From positions 1 to 55,062 of the forward strand of contig NZ_CP091917.1 in the NCBI RefSeq assembly GCF_022063185.1: 55,062 bases of DNA, read 5' to 3'. This DNA is from Nostoc sp. UHCC 0870. Its GTDB lineage: Bacteria; Cyanobacteriota; Cyanobacteriia; Cyanobacteriales; Nostocaceae. The notes under the pieces were generated by a model that made no database searches, was not told the DNA's origin, and worked only from the letters and a program-made list of their open reading frames with translations. This document shows positions 43,054-51,536 of the stretch, piece after piece (within the stretch, counting starts at the first letter, position 1; the number at the start of each line of letters is the position of its first letter). Position numbers and translations under genes: made by a program.

Positions 43054-43200
43054 AGGGGTATTTGAGGGGTGATTACGGGGTGATTACGGGGTGATTGCGG
43101 GGTATTTGAGGAGAAAAATTTATCACCCCTTTGAAAAAACCAAAACATATTACAGGGATGATTACGGGGTGATTGCGGGGTGTTCCAGGGGTGATTGCGG
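43054..43200 (+). repeat. 11-bp iteron-like repeats GGGGTGATTRC
   Basis: Two clusters (43054-43111 and 43152-43200) hold about nine units of GGGGTGATTAC, GGGGTGATTGC and variants (GGGGTATTTGA, GGGGTGTTCCA), mostly head to tail with no spacer. One inverted match (ATCACCCC) lies between at 43121. The regular spacing of one helical turn fits a protein-binding iteron array. Confidence 0.65.
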
Positions 43201-43237
43201 AAATCTCTCCCGCTTCAACAAATGGTTTTTAATAATT

Positions 43238-43276
43238 GGCATCACCGTGCCAAAACGGGAAAATTGTACGCTAAGG
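43238..43276. repeat. 39-bp dispersed repeat, copy at 43238
   Basis: Identical in reverse orientation to 50468-50506 (words CCGTGCCAAAACGGG and AATTGTACGCTAAGG). A decayed third copy lies at 37932-37953 (ACAATTTTCTCGTTTGGCAC). It looks like one end of a lost mobile element. Confidence 0.65.
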
Positions 43277-43362
43277 CTAAAAGCCTTCCTCCATAAGCAT
43301 CTTAGCCACCCATTTTTCAATAACACCCGTAAGTGAGATTGAGCTTCCTGTAGGTGTAATTT

Positions 43363-43412
43363 GGCGTAAATACAGCGAAGCTTTCAGCAGAGGCAAGATA
43401 GGCTGAAAGTAC
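43363..43412. mobile_element. Solo Tn3-type terminal repeat
   Basis: GGCGTAAATACAGCGAAGCT, followed by AGGCAAGATAGGCTGAAAGTA, matches the right end of the diverged mini-element at 2651-2881 read backwards (GCAAGATAGCCTGAAAGTA). The partner end is not seen, so this is a relic. Confidence 0.45.
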
Positions 43413-43568
43413 TGCTATGAATAACTTTCAGCCTATAAGATTCTCAAAAATACTAATACTTATATTTTTAGACATATTTACCCTGCCTTAATGGTTTTCT
43501 TGAAGGTCATCTTCTCTAACTTCGACTATTAAATGAAGCATAATTCCCTTTTCAACTCACAAAGTCAA

Positions 43569-43851
43569 CTAAAAAGTTTTCGCTTTCTGAATCCCTTTAA
43601 CTGCGTTGCCGAAAAGAATTGTGTCGCCGACTTCATCCACAATTTCAATGTATCCATTTGGGTGAAAGTGTGGAGAAACATAAAACTTTACAATACCAAA
43701 TTGCTGGAAAGGTTTACACTGTTCATCGTTTTTCTAAACATTCAATCGAGTAATCAAGGCAACTTATATGCTCTCCAAAAGTATCTAAATAGCATTTTAT
43801 TTGCGCTAATGCTGCATCAATATCAATTTTCTCTGCTTCGTTTAGGTGCAT
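43569..43851 (-). pseudogene. Small unknown gene split by a frameshift in an A-run
   Basis: The first frame begins at ATG 43851 (MHLNEAEKIDIDAALAQIK) and stops after 42 residues. The next frame continues with NDEQCKPFQQFGIVKFYVSP and ends in VKGIQKAKTF at 43569. Removal of one A from the AAAAA near 43732 gives one protein of about 93 residues. I do not know the family. The opposite-strand frame at 43533-43853 is its shadow. Confidence 0.45.
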
Positions 43852-43870
43852 AGTCAAAATTCCTGTTTTG

Positions 43871-44125
43871 TTAGTTGGCTGCAAGCACAAATTCGTTGAT
43901 CCGCTTTTTAGCTGCTTCTAGGCATTCACTCTCAAGCTCAAAACTTTCCCAACTCTTCGCAATAGGTTGCTCTACCCCAGCAGCATAAATATCATAAAGC
44001 CAGCTAAAGCACTCTTGATCCCAAAAAATCTTGATATTGTAACCCTTGTATTCTTCCATTAGCTGTAATTCCTTTTTCGTAACTTGGCTAGTTTTGAGAT
44101 TTAACAAACTCTTTGCAACACTCAT
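43871..44125 (-). CDS. Unknown 84-residue protein (start uncertain)
   Basis: The core MEEYKGYNIKIFWDQECFSW and the C-terminal helix (ECLEAAKKRINEFV) look like a HicB-like or small beta-beta-alpha domain. Residue 23 (44059) is an alternative start; the 22 upstream residues are less protein-like. It is 20 bp upstream of the frameshifted small gene and probably co-transcribed with it. Confidence 0.5.
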   Translation of the reverse strand: MSVAKSLLNLKTSQVTKKELQLMEEYKGYNIKIFWDQECFSWLYDIYAAGVEQPIAKSWESFELESECLEAAKKRINEFVLAAN

Positions 44126-44254
44126 AGCTATCTGAAATCAAAATAACGCTGTCATGACTGGTAACACTTCTTTTTATCTTGTATAAAAAGCATCTCAATT
44201 GATGGCAATATGTTTCAACTACGTAATATTCCATAATTCCCTTATCGTCACTTG

Positions 44255-44407
44255 ATGGATAATCTTGTTTTATTGTTTTTCAGTGCGATGGCTGATGCTT
44301 TGTCTGAGTGGTTGATTATCCTTATTTTGTTGGTGCAGAGTAGTATGTATTCTTTGCACCAAGGATGGTATGTTTTAGCAAAAGTATTTTTTTATTATCA
44401 CACTTAG
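44255..44407 (+). CDS. Possible 50-residue membrane peptide
   Basis: The frame MDNLVLLFFSAMADALSEWL, followed by IILILLVQSSMYS, has one strong transmembrane helix. No Shine-Dalgarno of note and no recognised family. It occupies the gap 44126-44423, which otherwise shows nothing. Confidence 0.2.
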   Translation: MDNLVLLFFSAMADALSEWLIILILLVQSSMYSLHQGWYVLAKVFFYYHT

Positions 44408-44423
44408 TGAGTTATATCTAAAA

Positions 44424-45317
44424 TTATTCAGAAAAAGTAGGTAGGTTCTTTAACGCCAATTGTGCCACAACTTCTGCACGTTGTGACGTTACTTTTTGAT
44501 ACCGTAATGTTGTCTGAATGCTTTCATGCCCCATGAGCGCCCTGAGTTCTTCAATCCCCATTAATCCCACTCGCTCTGTAGCAAAAGTGTGCCGTAGGTC
44601 GTGAATACGAATGAATTGGAGTTCAGGACTATCTCTGATGAGCTTAATCTAGGATTTATGCGCCATGCGGTAAGAAAGGCGGGATACTTCCAAAGTCTTT
44701 GGCTGTTGAGCAGTAAACAGTGCTGGATACTTAGGATGTCTATAATATTCAATGTACTGATTTAGACTTTGAGAAGCTACTTCACTGTAAAAACACCACC
44801 GTTGCTTGTTGCCTTTCCCAACAACCTGAAATTTCCGGGCTTTGAGGTCTATGTCATCTAAATTTAGAGCTAGTACCTCAGCAATCCTAGCGCCACTGGT
44901 ATGCAACAAACGCACTAATGCAGACAAACGAACATCTTGTTTGATGACACGATACAGGATACTTAATTGGTATGGAGTAAGGTAACGCACAGCCTCATCT
45001 GTAGCGTGTTCTCCTTGTTCTCGACTGGGTTTACGTCTTGTGAGTCCCGCAACAGGATTGGATTTGAGATATCCCATATCAACAGCAAAACTGAACAAAG
45101 CCGTGATTACGGCTTGATGACGGTGGTGGGTCGTATAGGAAACATCAGTTAAATGATTGAGATATTCCATCAAAACTTGTCTGTCGATGATTTCTATTGA
45201 CCATCGACCGTACTCCTTGAGCAAGGGGATAATCGTAGACTGATATGAACGCAGAGTACTTTTGGCTAGTCCTGGACGTTCTAGAAACTTGGTGGCTATA
45301 GCTGCTAAAGTCATCAT
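44424..45317 (-). pseudogene. Tyrosine recombinase interrupted by an in-frame amber codon
   Basis: The first 222 residues have a SAM-like arm domain (LAAIATKFLERPGLAKSTLR...) and the start of the catalytic domain with the first arginine (TSGARIAEVLAL) and K in VVGKGNKQR. A TAG at 44649 ends it. Past this stop the same frame continues to 44424 with IHDLRHTFATERVGLMGIEE, MGHES and TLRYQKVTS, i.e. the missing H-x-x-R, H and nucleophile Y. The repaired protein would be 297 residues, a standard XerC/D-like length. It lies 26 bp from the left end of the Tn3 transposon. Confidence 0.8.
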
Positions 45318-45423
45318 TACTTTAGAGGAGCTTTTTATAATTTGGGGTAAAAGTAGCGAAGAGAGAATTTGCCGCCACGCGACGGCTGAAAATCTTACCC
45401 AGATTAGGTTTCAGAAAAAAAAA

Positions 45424-48378
45424 TCAAGGAGACGCAGCATCAATTTGTAATCGCTCGTTCATATCCAGTCGAAAAGTGCCGTAAGGGTTAACATGTACCC
45501 AAATCAACGGTGATAACGCCCGGAAATCTTCTTGTCTCATCTGCTTCATCCAAGTGGCTTCTGCTAAAACCCTTTGAATCATCAGCGTATTGATGTAAAC
45601 AAGGCTGATTTGCAGCAAATGGAGGCACAAAACCGATAATTCTTGTTCATCTAGGCGGTTAGTAGCAATTTCACTGTTTTTGCCGTAAAAAATAAAACCA
45701 TTAGCACTATTCCAGTTTTCCACCACATTCAGCCCTTCATTAATCTCACGTCGTAAAGCCTCAGAGTTGAGGTAGTGACACAGAAATATAGTTTTCACTG
45801 CTCTACCTAGCTCAGAAAGTGCCTTTTGTGTTGGATGTTGAGGAGAAGAACGGCTAAAACGTTTCAAAATCGTGTCTGCTTCCGCCGTTCCTAAACGTAA
45901 AGCAGTAGTATATTTAATCATCTGGTCATACTGCTGGCGAATCAGTTCCCAATCAATCGCTTTAGTCAGTACAAGTTGTAAATTAGGAAAATCTTGTTTT
46001 TGTCCAGCACTTGGTAGATATAACTTTTGGGAGCCGATGCGCTTGATCCGAGGCATCAACTCAAAGCCCAGTAAACGGCAAAAGCCAAAGGCAATTTCAT
46101 TTTGACCGTGGGTGTCTACATAGTTTTTCTTTACTTTCATATCAGTGCAATGCCGTAGAAGACCCTCAATCATTGCTGCCACTTCCGAAGAAGAACAAGT
46201 CTTAAGCTGAGAGTAGATGCAGGCAGATTTTTTCTCAACGTGCCAATAGATCATCACTCCCCGACCTCCGTAGCGGATATGCCATTCTGTCATCAAATTT
46301 TGATCCCACGAGCCAAACTTTTTGGAATCACTAGCACACGCTGTCGTACCTTCTCCCCAAATTGCTACCTTACGAACATTGAAAGTAGCATTTACAACTT
46401 CTGCGATAGCATTACGCAAGTGTTCTCGGTGAATGTAGTGCTTTTTGACATAACGCAGATCATACTCTAAGTCACTGTTAATTCCTCCGCACATACGCTT
46501 GAGTCCAGTATTACTACCCAATCCATACAAACACAACAACAATCGTCGTTGTAGGGTTTCTCGGTCTAGGTTAGAACGCACACCCGTATTCTTGAAATGA
46601 TTAGTAAAACCAATCCGCAGGTCGGCTTCTTTCAACATATCCAGCAAACTGGTCAGGGGCCAGCGTCTTTCTATCTCACGTTTAAGTTGCAAGATATTGA
46701 GTGGTTCTGGCTGTGCTTCTAGAGGAGAGACGCTAATCCAGCCATTTTTCTTCTTTTGAATCTTGACTTTAGTATTGCTGGGCATTCCTTTATCCAGCAT
46801 TGTTAAAGCCTGAGTCATTTCCTGCTGGAGTTGGCTGATAAAAGTGAGAGCATCTAATGGTTGCCCTAAAGCCAAGTAGTAGGTTTCTCGATGTACTTCA
46901 AAGTCTTGGGGCAAGTCTTCTTCTGGGTTACAGTAGCGTTTAGCCCCAACTACCCAAATTTCCTTGGAGCGCAGCTTATCTCGCAGTGCCTGTAGCACGC
47001 ATATTTCATAATTGACCCGATTTACCCGTTCCTGCCCATCCTTGTCCTGTTCCAAAATCAGGTGGCGTTGCTCCTTGGAGAGAACACCATTGATGAACAA
47101 TTCCTCACCGATTGCATAGTATCGCTGATTGCTGGATTGGTATCTTTTAAGCAATGACAAAGCAGAAATTACTGGGCGGTGCATATCATTATTAGAGCGA
47201 AACTCTAGTGTGGATAGCAGTTGAGGAACCATGCGCCGATAGTGATGCAGATATGATGAACGCATCACTGTGTAAACCTTTTCCTCATATGTAGGACTGT
47301 TAGATTTATATTCTTTGACTACCGCTTGCAGTGTTTTCGGGCTAACTACTGGGTAAACAACATCCTTAACAGGTTCTTCTGGACGTTCGAGTGAAGCTTG
47401 AGCAATTTCAAATAACAAGCGTGGCTTACCATCCACCTGTTTAAATTCCTCAATAAGTTGTTTATCCACCCGCCGTTCGGCATTAACATAAATGCGGTGG
47501 ATAATTTGAATGAGCAACTCCACCAAACTGTCGGTAATCTCTTGGTTGCGTTGCCAGCAGAAGGCTGCCACTAATGTGTAGCGAATTTTCGCAGGATGAC
47601 GACGCAGTTCGCGGGGTGTTTCTGCGCTAGCCCGCCGACGGTAGTGAGTAATAATTTTGGGGGGAACATTAGCAAACAGTTTGGTCGGTAGTCCCAAATC
47701 CCGGATACATTCAAGTTTGGAGACTTCTTTGAAGATACTCTTGAGACTGGTACGACCGGGGTCTGTTTTGAGGAAATTGAAGACCGACTGTTTAAATTGG
47801 CTCTGGTCATCATCTAGAGCATCTTGAGTATTGAGAAGGGCATCCATTTTGGTCAGCGTTTCTGATTCAATTTGGTTGAAGATGCCAGCACAGAATTCTT
47901 TTTCAGTAGTGACGACCGCAGACCGAATCAGCCGTTCTACCGCTTCGGGTATTGGTGGTTCTAACTTTAACTCCCGTAAACGTTGATACACTGCTGCTTC
48001 TAATGAGGAGGCTTGACGGTCGTATGCCAAGACAAATTCGCACAACCAAGCAATCAGTTCTGTTTTGTCTTGTGGGTTGAATTCTCGAAAACCAAAGAAT
48101 TCACGGATTTCAGCGCGATGACGTTCAATAGTGCGTCCATGAAACGAGTATTCACCATATTGTTTTGGCGATACGGAGAGAAGTCTCGCAATGTAAGAAA
48201 CAATCTGTTTGGGAACTTCCTGTTTGGTGCGGGGGAATTTTGCTTCCATCTGGAAGAATTTCAGTAGCACAGCAAAGCCCAAGCGATTTTCCTCACTTTT
48301 ATTTGACAGCAGTGCCATTTCTGTTGGCAGGAGCGTAAAATTTTCTACCAGTTCTTCTGCATCCCATTGACGTTTCAC
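45424..48378 (-). CDS. tnpA: Tn3-family transposase TnpA
   Basis: This is 984 residues, the full Tn3 length. The N-terminal DUF4158-type segment (WDAEELVENFTLLPTEMALL, GFAVLLKFFQMEAKFP) and the DDE catalytic region are recognisable: ACASDSKKFGSWDQN (first D, near 690), YVDTHGQNEIAFGFCRLLGF (second D, near 767), and the C-terminal glutamate region (LQLSLVYINTLMIQ, WVHVNPYGTFRLD). It acts on the ends at 45344 and 49863 and probably in trans on the mini-elements. ATG 48378 lies 138 bp from the divergent resolvase start. Confidence 0.95.
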   Translation of the reverse strand: MKRQWDAEELVENFTLLPTEMALLSNKSEENRLGFAVLLKFFQMEAKFPRTKQEVPKQIVSYIARLLSVSPKQYGEYSFHGRTIERHRAEIREFFGFREFNPQDKTELIAWLCEFVLAYDRQASSLEAAVYQRLRELKLEPPIPEAVERLIRSAVVTTEKEFCAGIFNQIESETLTKMDALLNTQDALDDDQSQFKQSVFNFLKTDPGRTSLKSIFKEVSKLECIRDLGLPTKLFANVPPKIITHYRRRASAETPRELRRHPAKIRYTLVAAFCWQRNQEITDSLVELLIQIIHRIYVNAERRVDKQLIEEFKQVDGKPRLLFEIAQASLERPEEPVKDVVYPVVSPKTLQAVVKEYKSNSPTYEEKVYTVMRSSYLHHYRRMVPQLLSTLEFRSNNDMHRPVISALSLLKRYQSSNQRYYAIGEELFINGVLSKEQRHLILEQDKDGQERVNRVNYEICVLQALRDKLRSKEIWVVGAKRYCNPEEDLPQDFEVHRETYYLALGQPLDALTFISQLQQEMTQALTMLDKGMPSNTKVKIQKKKNGWISVSPLEAQPEPLNILQLKREIERRWPLTSLLDMLKEADLRIGFTNHFKNTGVRSNLDRETLQRRLLLCLYGLGSNTGLKRMCGGINSDLEYDLRYVKKHYIHREHLRNAIAEVVNATFNVRKVAIWGEGTTACASDSKKFGSWDQNLMTEWHIRYGGRGVMIYWHVEKKSACIYSQLKTCSSSEVAAMIEGLLRHCTDMKVKKNYVDTHGQNEIAFGFCRLLGFELMPRIKRIGSQKLYLPSAGQKQDFPNLQLVLTKAIDWELIRQQYDQMIKYTTALRLGTAEADTILKRFSRSSPQHPTQKALSELGRAVKTIFLCHYLNSEALRREINEGLNVVENWNSANGFIFYGKNSEIATNRLDEQELSVLCLHLLQISLVYINTLMIQRVLAEATWMKQMRQEDFRALSPLIWVHVNPYGTFRLDMNERLQIDAASP

Positions 48379-48516
48379 TCCTTACCGTTCCTCACCCTAG
48401 TCATAGGATACAAAAGTTTATCTAATTATCGTATCAGCTAAAGTATAAGTTATTTGATACACTAAAATTGAACAGTGCAGTACGGGTTTGAGACCGACAA
48501 AATCCAGAGGGTTTAA
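48379..48516. promoter_or_regulatory. Divergent promoter and res-like site of the Tn3 element
   Basis: The 138-bp gap between tnpA and the resolvase carries short inverted words (GATAC...GTATC, TTATCTAATTATCGTATC at about 48411-48440, TTATTTGATAC at about 48449) of the kind that form resolvase binding sites. It is AT-rich and must also hold both promoters. Confidence 0.5.
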
Positions 48517-49737
48517 TTGGTACAAAGAGTTGCCATTTATTGCCGAGTTTCTACAACTGATCAGTCCTGTCAGCGACAAGAACGGGACTTAGTAGAGTAT
48601 GCGGCCTTGAGTGGCTATCAAGTGGTTGGAGTTTGGAAGGAAACAATTTCTGGGACTAAAAATAGCCGTACCGAGCGATCTGTTGTGATGGCGTTAGCTC
48701 AAAGTCATAAAATTGATGCCATTCTGGTAACGGAGATGACCCGTTGGGGACGCAGCACCATTGACCTGATTGAGACGTTGCAGTCACTCCATAGTTGGGG
48801 TGTTTCCTTAATTGCTCAAACTGGATTGCAATTTGATTTGAATACACCACAAGGCAGGCTAATTGCTCATTTAATGGCATCCTTGGCTGAATTTGAACGG
48901 GATTTGGTGCGAGAAAGAGTGCGTTCGGGGGTGGCGGCGGCTAAAGCACGAGGTCAAAAATTTGGCAGGCAACCGGGACAACGGGTGAAAGCAGACAAGT
49001 TAGCCCCCAAAGTTTTGCAGATGGTGCAAACTGGTTACTCCTACCGCAAAATTGCTGCTTCGCTACATCTATCGAAAACAACGGTCTTAGATATTGTCAA
49101 ACGACATCGACTTTCGTCAAATGCAGCTAAGGACAATCAGACAAATTTGATATCTAATCTTGAGCAAGCAACTATGGCTTCAAAAAAATCTGCAAGTAAT
49201 CAAACCGTTTACCAACTCAAAATCACCCTCAAGAACATTCGACCCCCTATTTGGAGAAGGATACAGGTATTAAGTTCGACGACGCTTGAACAGCTACATC
49301 TGATTGTGCAAGAGGTAATGGGCTGGGATAACTATCATATGCACCAATTTTCCATTGCTGGCATTGATTATGGTCAAACTCAAAGAGAGTTTAATGTGCG
49401 TTCAGAAAAGACTGTAAAGCTAAGTCAGGTGGTTAAGAGTGAGAAGTTCAAATTTTCTTACACTTACGATTTTGGAGATAGCTGGGAACACGAAATTTTG
49501 GTAGAAAAAGAACTACCATCAACTCCTAATACAAACTACCCCATATGTATCACTGGGAAGCGTGCTTGTCCTCCTGAAGATTGTGGTGGTTCTTGGGGCT
49601 ATGCAGAGTTACTGGAAATTATTACTTCACCGTCACATCCAGAATACGAAGAGAGGATGGAGTGGGTAGGTGAAAGCTTTAATCCAGATACCTTCGACAT
49701 CAATGAAGTTAATCAAAGGTTACAAGAATTCAAATAA
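48517..49737 (+). CDS. tnpR: Serine resolvase fused to a pRiA4b ORF-3-like domain
   Basis: This is 406 residues, starting with TTG. Residues 1-195 form a resolvase/invertase: VAIYCRVSTTDQSCQRQERD with the catalytic serine (near 12), MTRWGRSTIDL, LASLAEFERDLVRERVRSG and a C-terminal HTH (YSYRKIAASLHLSKTTVLDI). After a 25-residue linker, residues about 228-406 match the pRiA4b ORF-3-like domain (VYQLKITLKNIRPPIWRRI, FSYTYDFGDSWEHEI, CPPEDCGGSWGY). The two parts are usually separate proteins; the in-frame join is unusual. Confidence 0.88.
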   Translation: MVQRVAIYCRVSTTDQSCQRQERDLVEYAALSGYQVVGVWKETISGTKNSRTERSVVMALAQSHKIDAILVTEMTRWGRSTIDLIETLQSLHSWGVSLIAQTGLQFDLNTPQGRLIAHLMASLAEFERDLVRERVRSGVAAAKARGQKFGRQPGQRVKADKLAPKVLQMVQTGYSYRKIAASLHLSKTTVLDIVKRHRLSSNAAKDNQTNLISNLEQATMASKKSASNQTVYQLKITLKNIRPPIWRRIQVLSSTTLEQLHLIVQEVMGWDNYHMHQFSIAGIDYGQTQREFNVRSEKTVKLSQVVKSEKFKFSYTYDFGDSWEHEILVEKELPSTPNTNYPICITGKRACPPEDCGGSWGYAELLEIITSPSHPEYEERMEWVGESFNPDTFDINEVNQRLQEFK

Positions 49738-49863
49738 TTTACTGGTATCTCCAATAACATAACAGTTTTGGTAGGTAAATTAGCTTTTTTTTCTGAAATG
49801 CTTTCTAGATATGCTTTTCAGCCATTGCGTGGCGGCAAATTCTCTCTTCGCTACTTTTACCCC

Positions 49864-50442
49864 TTGTTAGGCGACAAGATTAATGTGAAATTGATTCAAG
49901 AGTCTTGGGATGAGATTCTACGTCTTGCTAGCTCAATTCGGACGGGGACGGTGACAGCTTCTTTGATGTTGAGGAAATTAGCTTCTTATCCTCGCCAGAA
50001 TCGTTTAGCTTTAGCTTTGCGGGAGTTGGGAAAGATTGAGCGGACTTTGTTTACTTTGGAATGGTTGCAGAGTCCAGAATTGCGGCGACGGGCGACGGCG
50101 GGCCTAAATAAAGGTGAGGCGAAACATACCCTGAAAAGAGCGGTGTTTTTTAATCGGCTGGGGGAAGTACGCGATCGCTCTTACGAAGATCAGTTTTATC
50201 GGGCCAGTGGTTTGAATTTGGTTATTGCTGCTATTGTTCTTTGGAATACGGTGTACTTAGAAAAAGCCGTGGATTATTTGAAACAACAGGGATTGGATAT
50301 CAGTGAAGAATATTTGCAACATTTGTCGCCATTGGGGTGGGAGCATATCAATCTCACTGGCGATTATGTGTGGAATTTGAAGCAGGCGACTAGTTTTGAC
50401 AAGTTGCGCCCTTTACGGGTTAAGGAAAATAAGTATCGCTGA
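49864..50442 (+). pseudogene. C-terminal remnant of another Tn3-type transposase
   Basis: About 190 residues directly adjacent to the right end of the 4.5 kb transposon, in a frame that runs through the transposon end. They match the last part of TnpA of a different subfamily: RLALALRELGKIERTLFTLEW, LNKGEAKHTLKRAVFFNRLG, LNLVIAAIVLWNTVYLEKAV and EYLQHLSPLGWEHINLTGDY. The rest of this gene is not found to the left of 45344. It shows that the transposon entered, or was recombined into, an older Tn3. Confidence 0.8.
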
Positions 50443-50467
50443 AATGCTTATGCAATATAGGTTTCAC

Positions 50468-50506
50468 CCTTAGCGTACAATTTTCCCGTTTTGGCACGGT
50501 GATGCC
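50468..50506. repeat. 39-bp dispersed repeat, copy at the 3' end of the ParM-like gene
   Basis: Identical (reverse orientation) to 43238-43276. It supplies the final codons and stop of the truncated ParM-like gene (residues PCQNGKIVR). Confidence 0.65.
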
Positions 50507-51066
50507 GTGTCTAGTTGGTGAACATTGGCGGCGATGGCTGCGTGTCCTTCGTCGTAAACTTTTAAAACGTGGATGTTGACTGTTGTTGGTATGGGCTTGC
50601 CACCAAATTTGACGATGTGTTTACCTGCAATCGCACCAATTAACTGCTCTTCTAAATCTCCTCGCTCATGCAAGGAGGCACAGATAATTAAGTTAATTAC
50701 TGGCTTATAGGGATAGTAAGAAAGTGCTGCTAATAGGTGTTTGAGGGATTGGGTGACTTTGGCGGTGGCATCGTCGGTGACTCGCAGGTGGTTTTTGGGG
50801 TTTGCGTCGTATGCGGCATAGCCTGACAACCACTGTTTGTAGTCGAGTTTGGTGATGGCATCTCCTTCTAGGTACTCTACATAACCCTCTGTTGGTAGCT
50901 CGGTTGGACGGTAGTAGCAATTCTCTAAATAACTGGGAAATCTGATTTTTTGGTCTGACGTAAAGAATTTCACGCCGGAATTACCGAGGTCATAACCAGC
51001 AATGAGGGTGAGTGTACCCTTTTGCCCAATGGTGGCATTAAAGGGCATGACTGCCAATTCTGTCAT
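50470..51066 (-). CDS. Truncated ParM-like actin-family protein of plasmid B
   Basis: This is 198 residues, well short of the 320-370 normal for plasmid actins. The first phosphate loop is present (LIAGYDLGNSGVKFFTSDQ, residues about 20-38) and the text LIICASLHERGDLEEQLIGA fits the middle of the fold. The end (DTASPCQNGKIVR) is foreign: it is encoded by the 39-bp dispersed repeat, so an insertion or deletion removed the C-terminal domain with the second nucleotide-binding half. It is probably inactive. Layout with the divergent RHH gene at 51315 parallels plasmid A. Confidence 0.65.
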   Translation of the reverse strand: MTELAVMPFNATIGQKGTLTLIAGYDLGNSGVKFFTSDQKIRFPSYLENCYYRPTELPTEGYVEYLEGDAITKLDYKQWLSGYAAYDANPKNHLRVTDDATAKVTQSLKHLLAALSYYPYKPVINLIICASLHERGDLEEQLIGAIAGKHIVKFGGKPIPTTVNIHVLKVYDEGHAAIAANVHQLDTASPCQNGKIVR

Positions 51067-51250
51067 AGGGTTTTATCCTCAAAATATTCAATTGACAAGC
51101 TTCTGAAATAGGCTTGCTGCCTTGGTTTTGATTACCTCTGCATTAACGTGGTAGCCAATAGAATTTCTGCGGCATTTTCACCAGCTAACACAGATTTATT
51201 ATTGGTTTGGCATTTCTGCCTTATACCTGATATATTATCTTTGTCACGAC

Positions 51251-51266
51251 ATTGTGTCAACACAAT
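51251..51266. promoter_or_regulatory. ATTGTGT-CA-ACACAAT palindrome
   Basis: Seven-base perfect arms around two bases, between the truncated ParM-like gene and the RHH gene. It corresponds in place to the 12573-12595 palindrome of plasmid A but differs in sequence. Likely operator of the RHH protein. Confidence 0.5.
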
Positions 51267-51314
51267 ATTAAAATTACTAGACAATTAGATGTCATGGAGG
51301 CAAATTAGGAGAGA

Positions 51315-51536
51315 ATGAGTTATTTAGATTGGATGGTTGATCGGCGAAGAAGCGAAGATTATCGGCAACTAAGTGGCCACATACCTACAGCAATGTACAA
51401 AAAGTTCAAAGCTCTTTGTGCAGAGAGGGATGTGACTCAAAGTGAAGCTTTAGAAGAGGCACTCAGACTATGGTTTGAGCATGGCGAGGAGACAAACGAT
51501 AGCCCTCCGGCTAGTTCCAAACAAAATAATCAGTAA
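51315..51536 (+). CDS. Small ribbon-helix-helix-like protein
   Basis: This is 73 residues. A short strand (HIPTAMYKKFKALCAERDVT) is followed by QSEALEEALRLWFEHG, the order of an RHH/CopG dimeric DNA-binding domain, with a disordered polar tail. It lies 48 bp after the ATTGTGT palindrome and is divergent from the truncated ParM-like gene. It may be the partner or regulator of that lost partition module. Confidence 0.6.
   Translation: MSYLDWMVDRRRSEDYRQLSGHIPTAMYKKFKALCAERDVTQSEALEEALRLWFEHGEETNDSPPASSKQNNQ

Larger units (their letters stand above)
42461..43568. other. Gene-poor 1.1 kb region with origin-like repeats
   Basis: No gene is supportable in this 1.1 kb. From 42590 to 42800 the top strand is a string of CCCAA/CCCCA words (AACCCAATCTAACCCAATT), i.e. 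G-rich on the other strand. At 43054-43200 there are 11-bp iteron-like repeats. At 43238-43276 lies a dispersed 39-bp repeat, and at 43363-43412 a solo Tn3-type end. The combination of strand asymmetry, iterons and a neighbouring HU gene makes this a candidate origin for plasmid B or a relic of one. Confidence 0.5.
45344..49863. mobile_element. Complete Tn3-family transposon
   Basis: 4520 bp with 49-bp inverted repeats differing at only two positions (GGGGTAAAAGTAGCGAAGAG, continuing AGAATTTGCCGCCACGC and GGCTGAAAA). It contains a transposase (45424-48378, leftward), a res-like spacer and a serine resolvase (48517-49737, rightward). The 5-bp flanks AATTT (left) and TTGTT (right) do not match, so one side has been altered since insertion. 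Its ends are close relatives of the 348-bp mini-element ends, so its transposase may mobilise those. Confidence 0.92.

Noticed and set aside
43054..43200. CRISPR array
   Set aside because: The repeats are 11 bp, mostly adjacent, without spacers of constant length and without cas genes. Iterons are the better reading.
43533..43853. 106-residue forward frame
   Set aside because: It is antisense to the frameshifted small gene 43569-43851, whose codon pattern and protein look are better.
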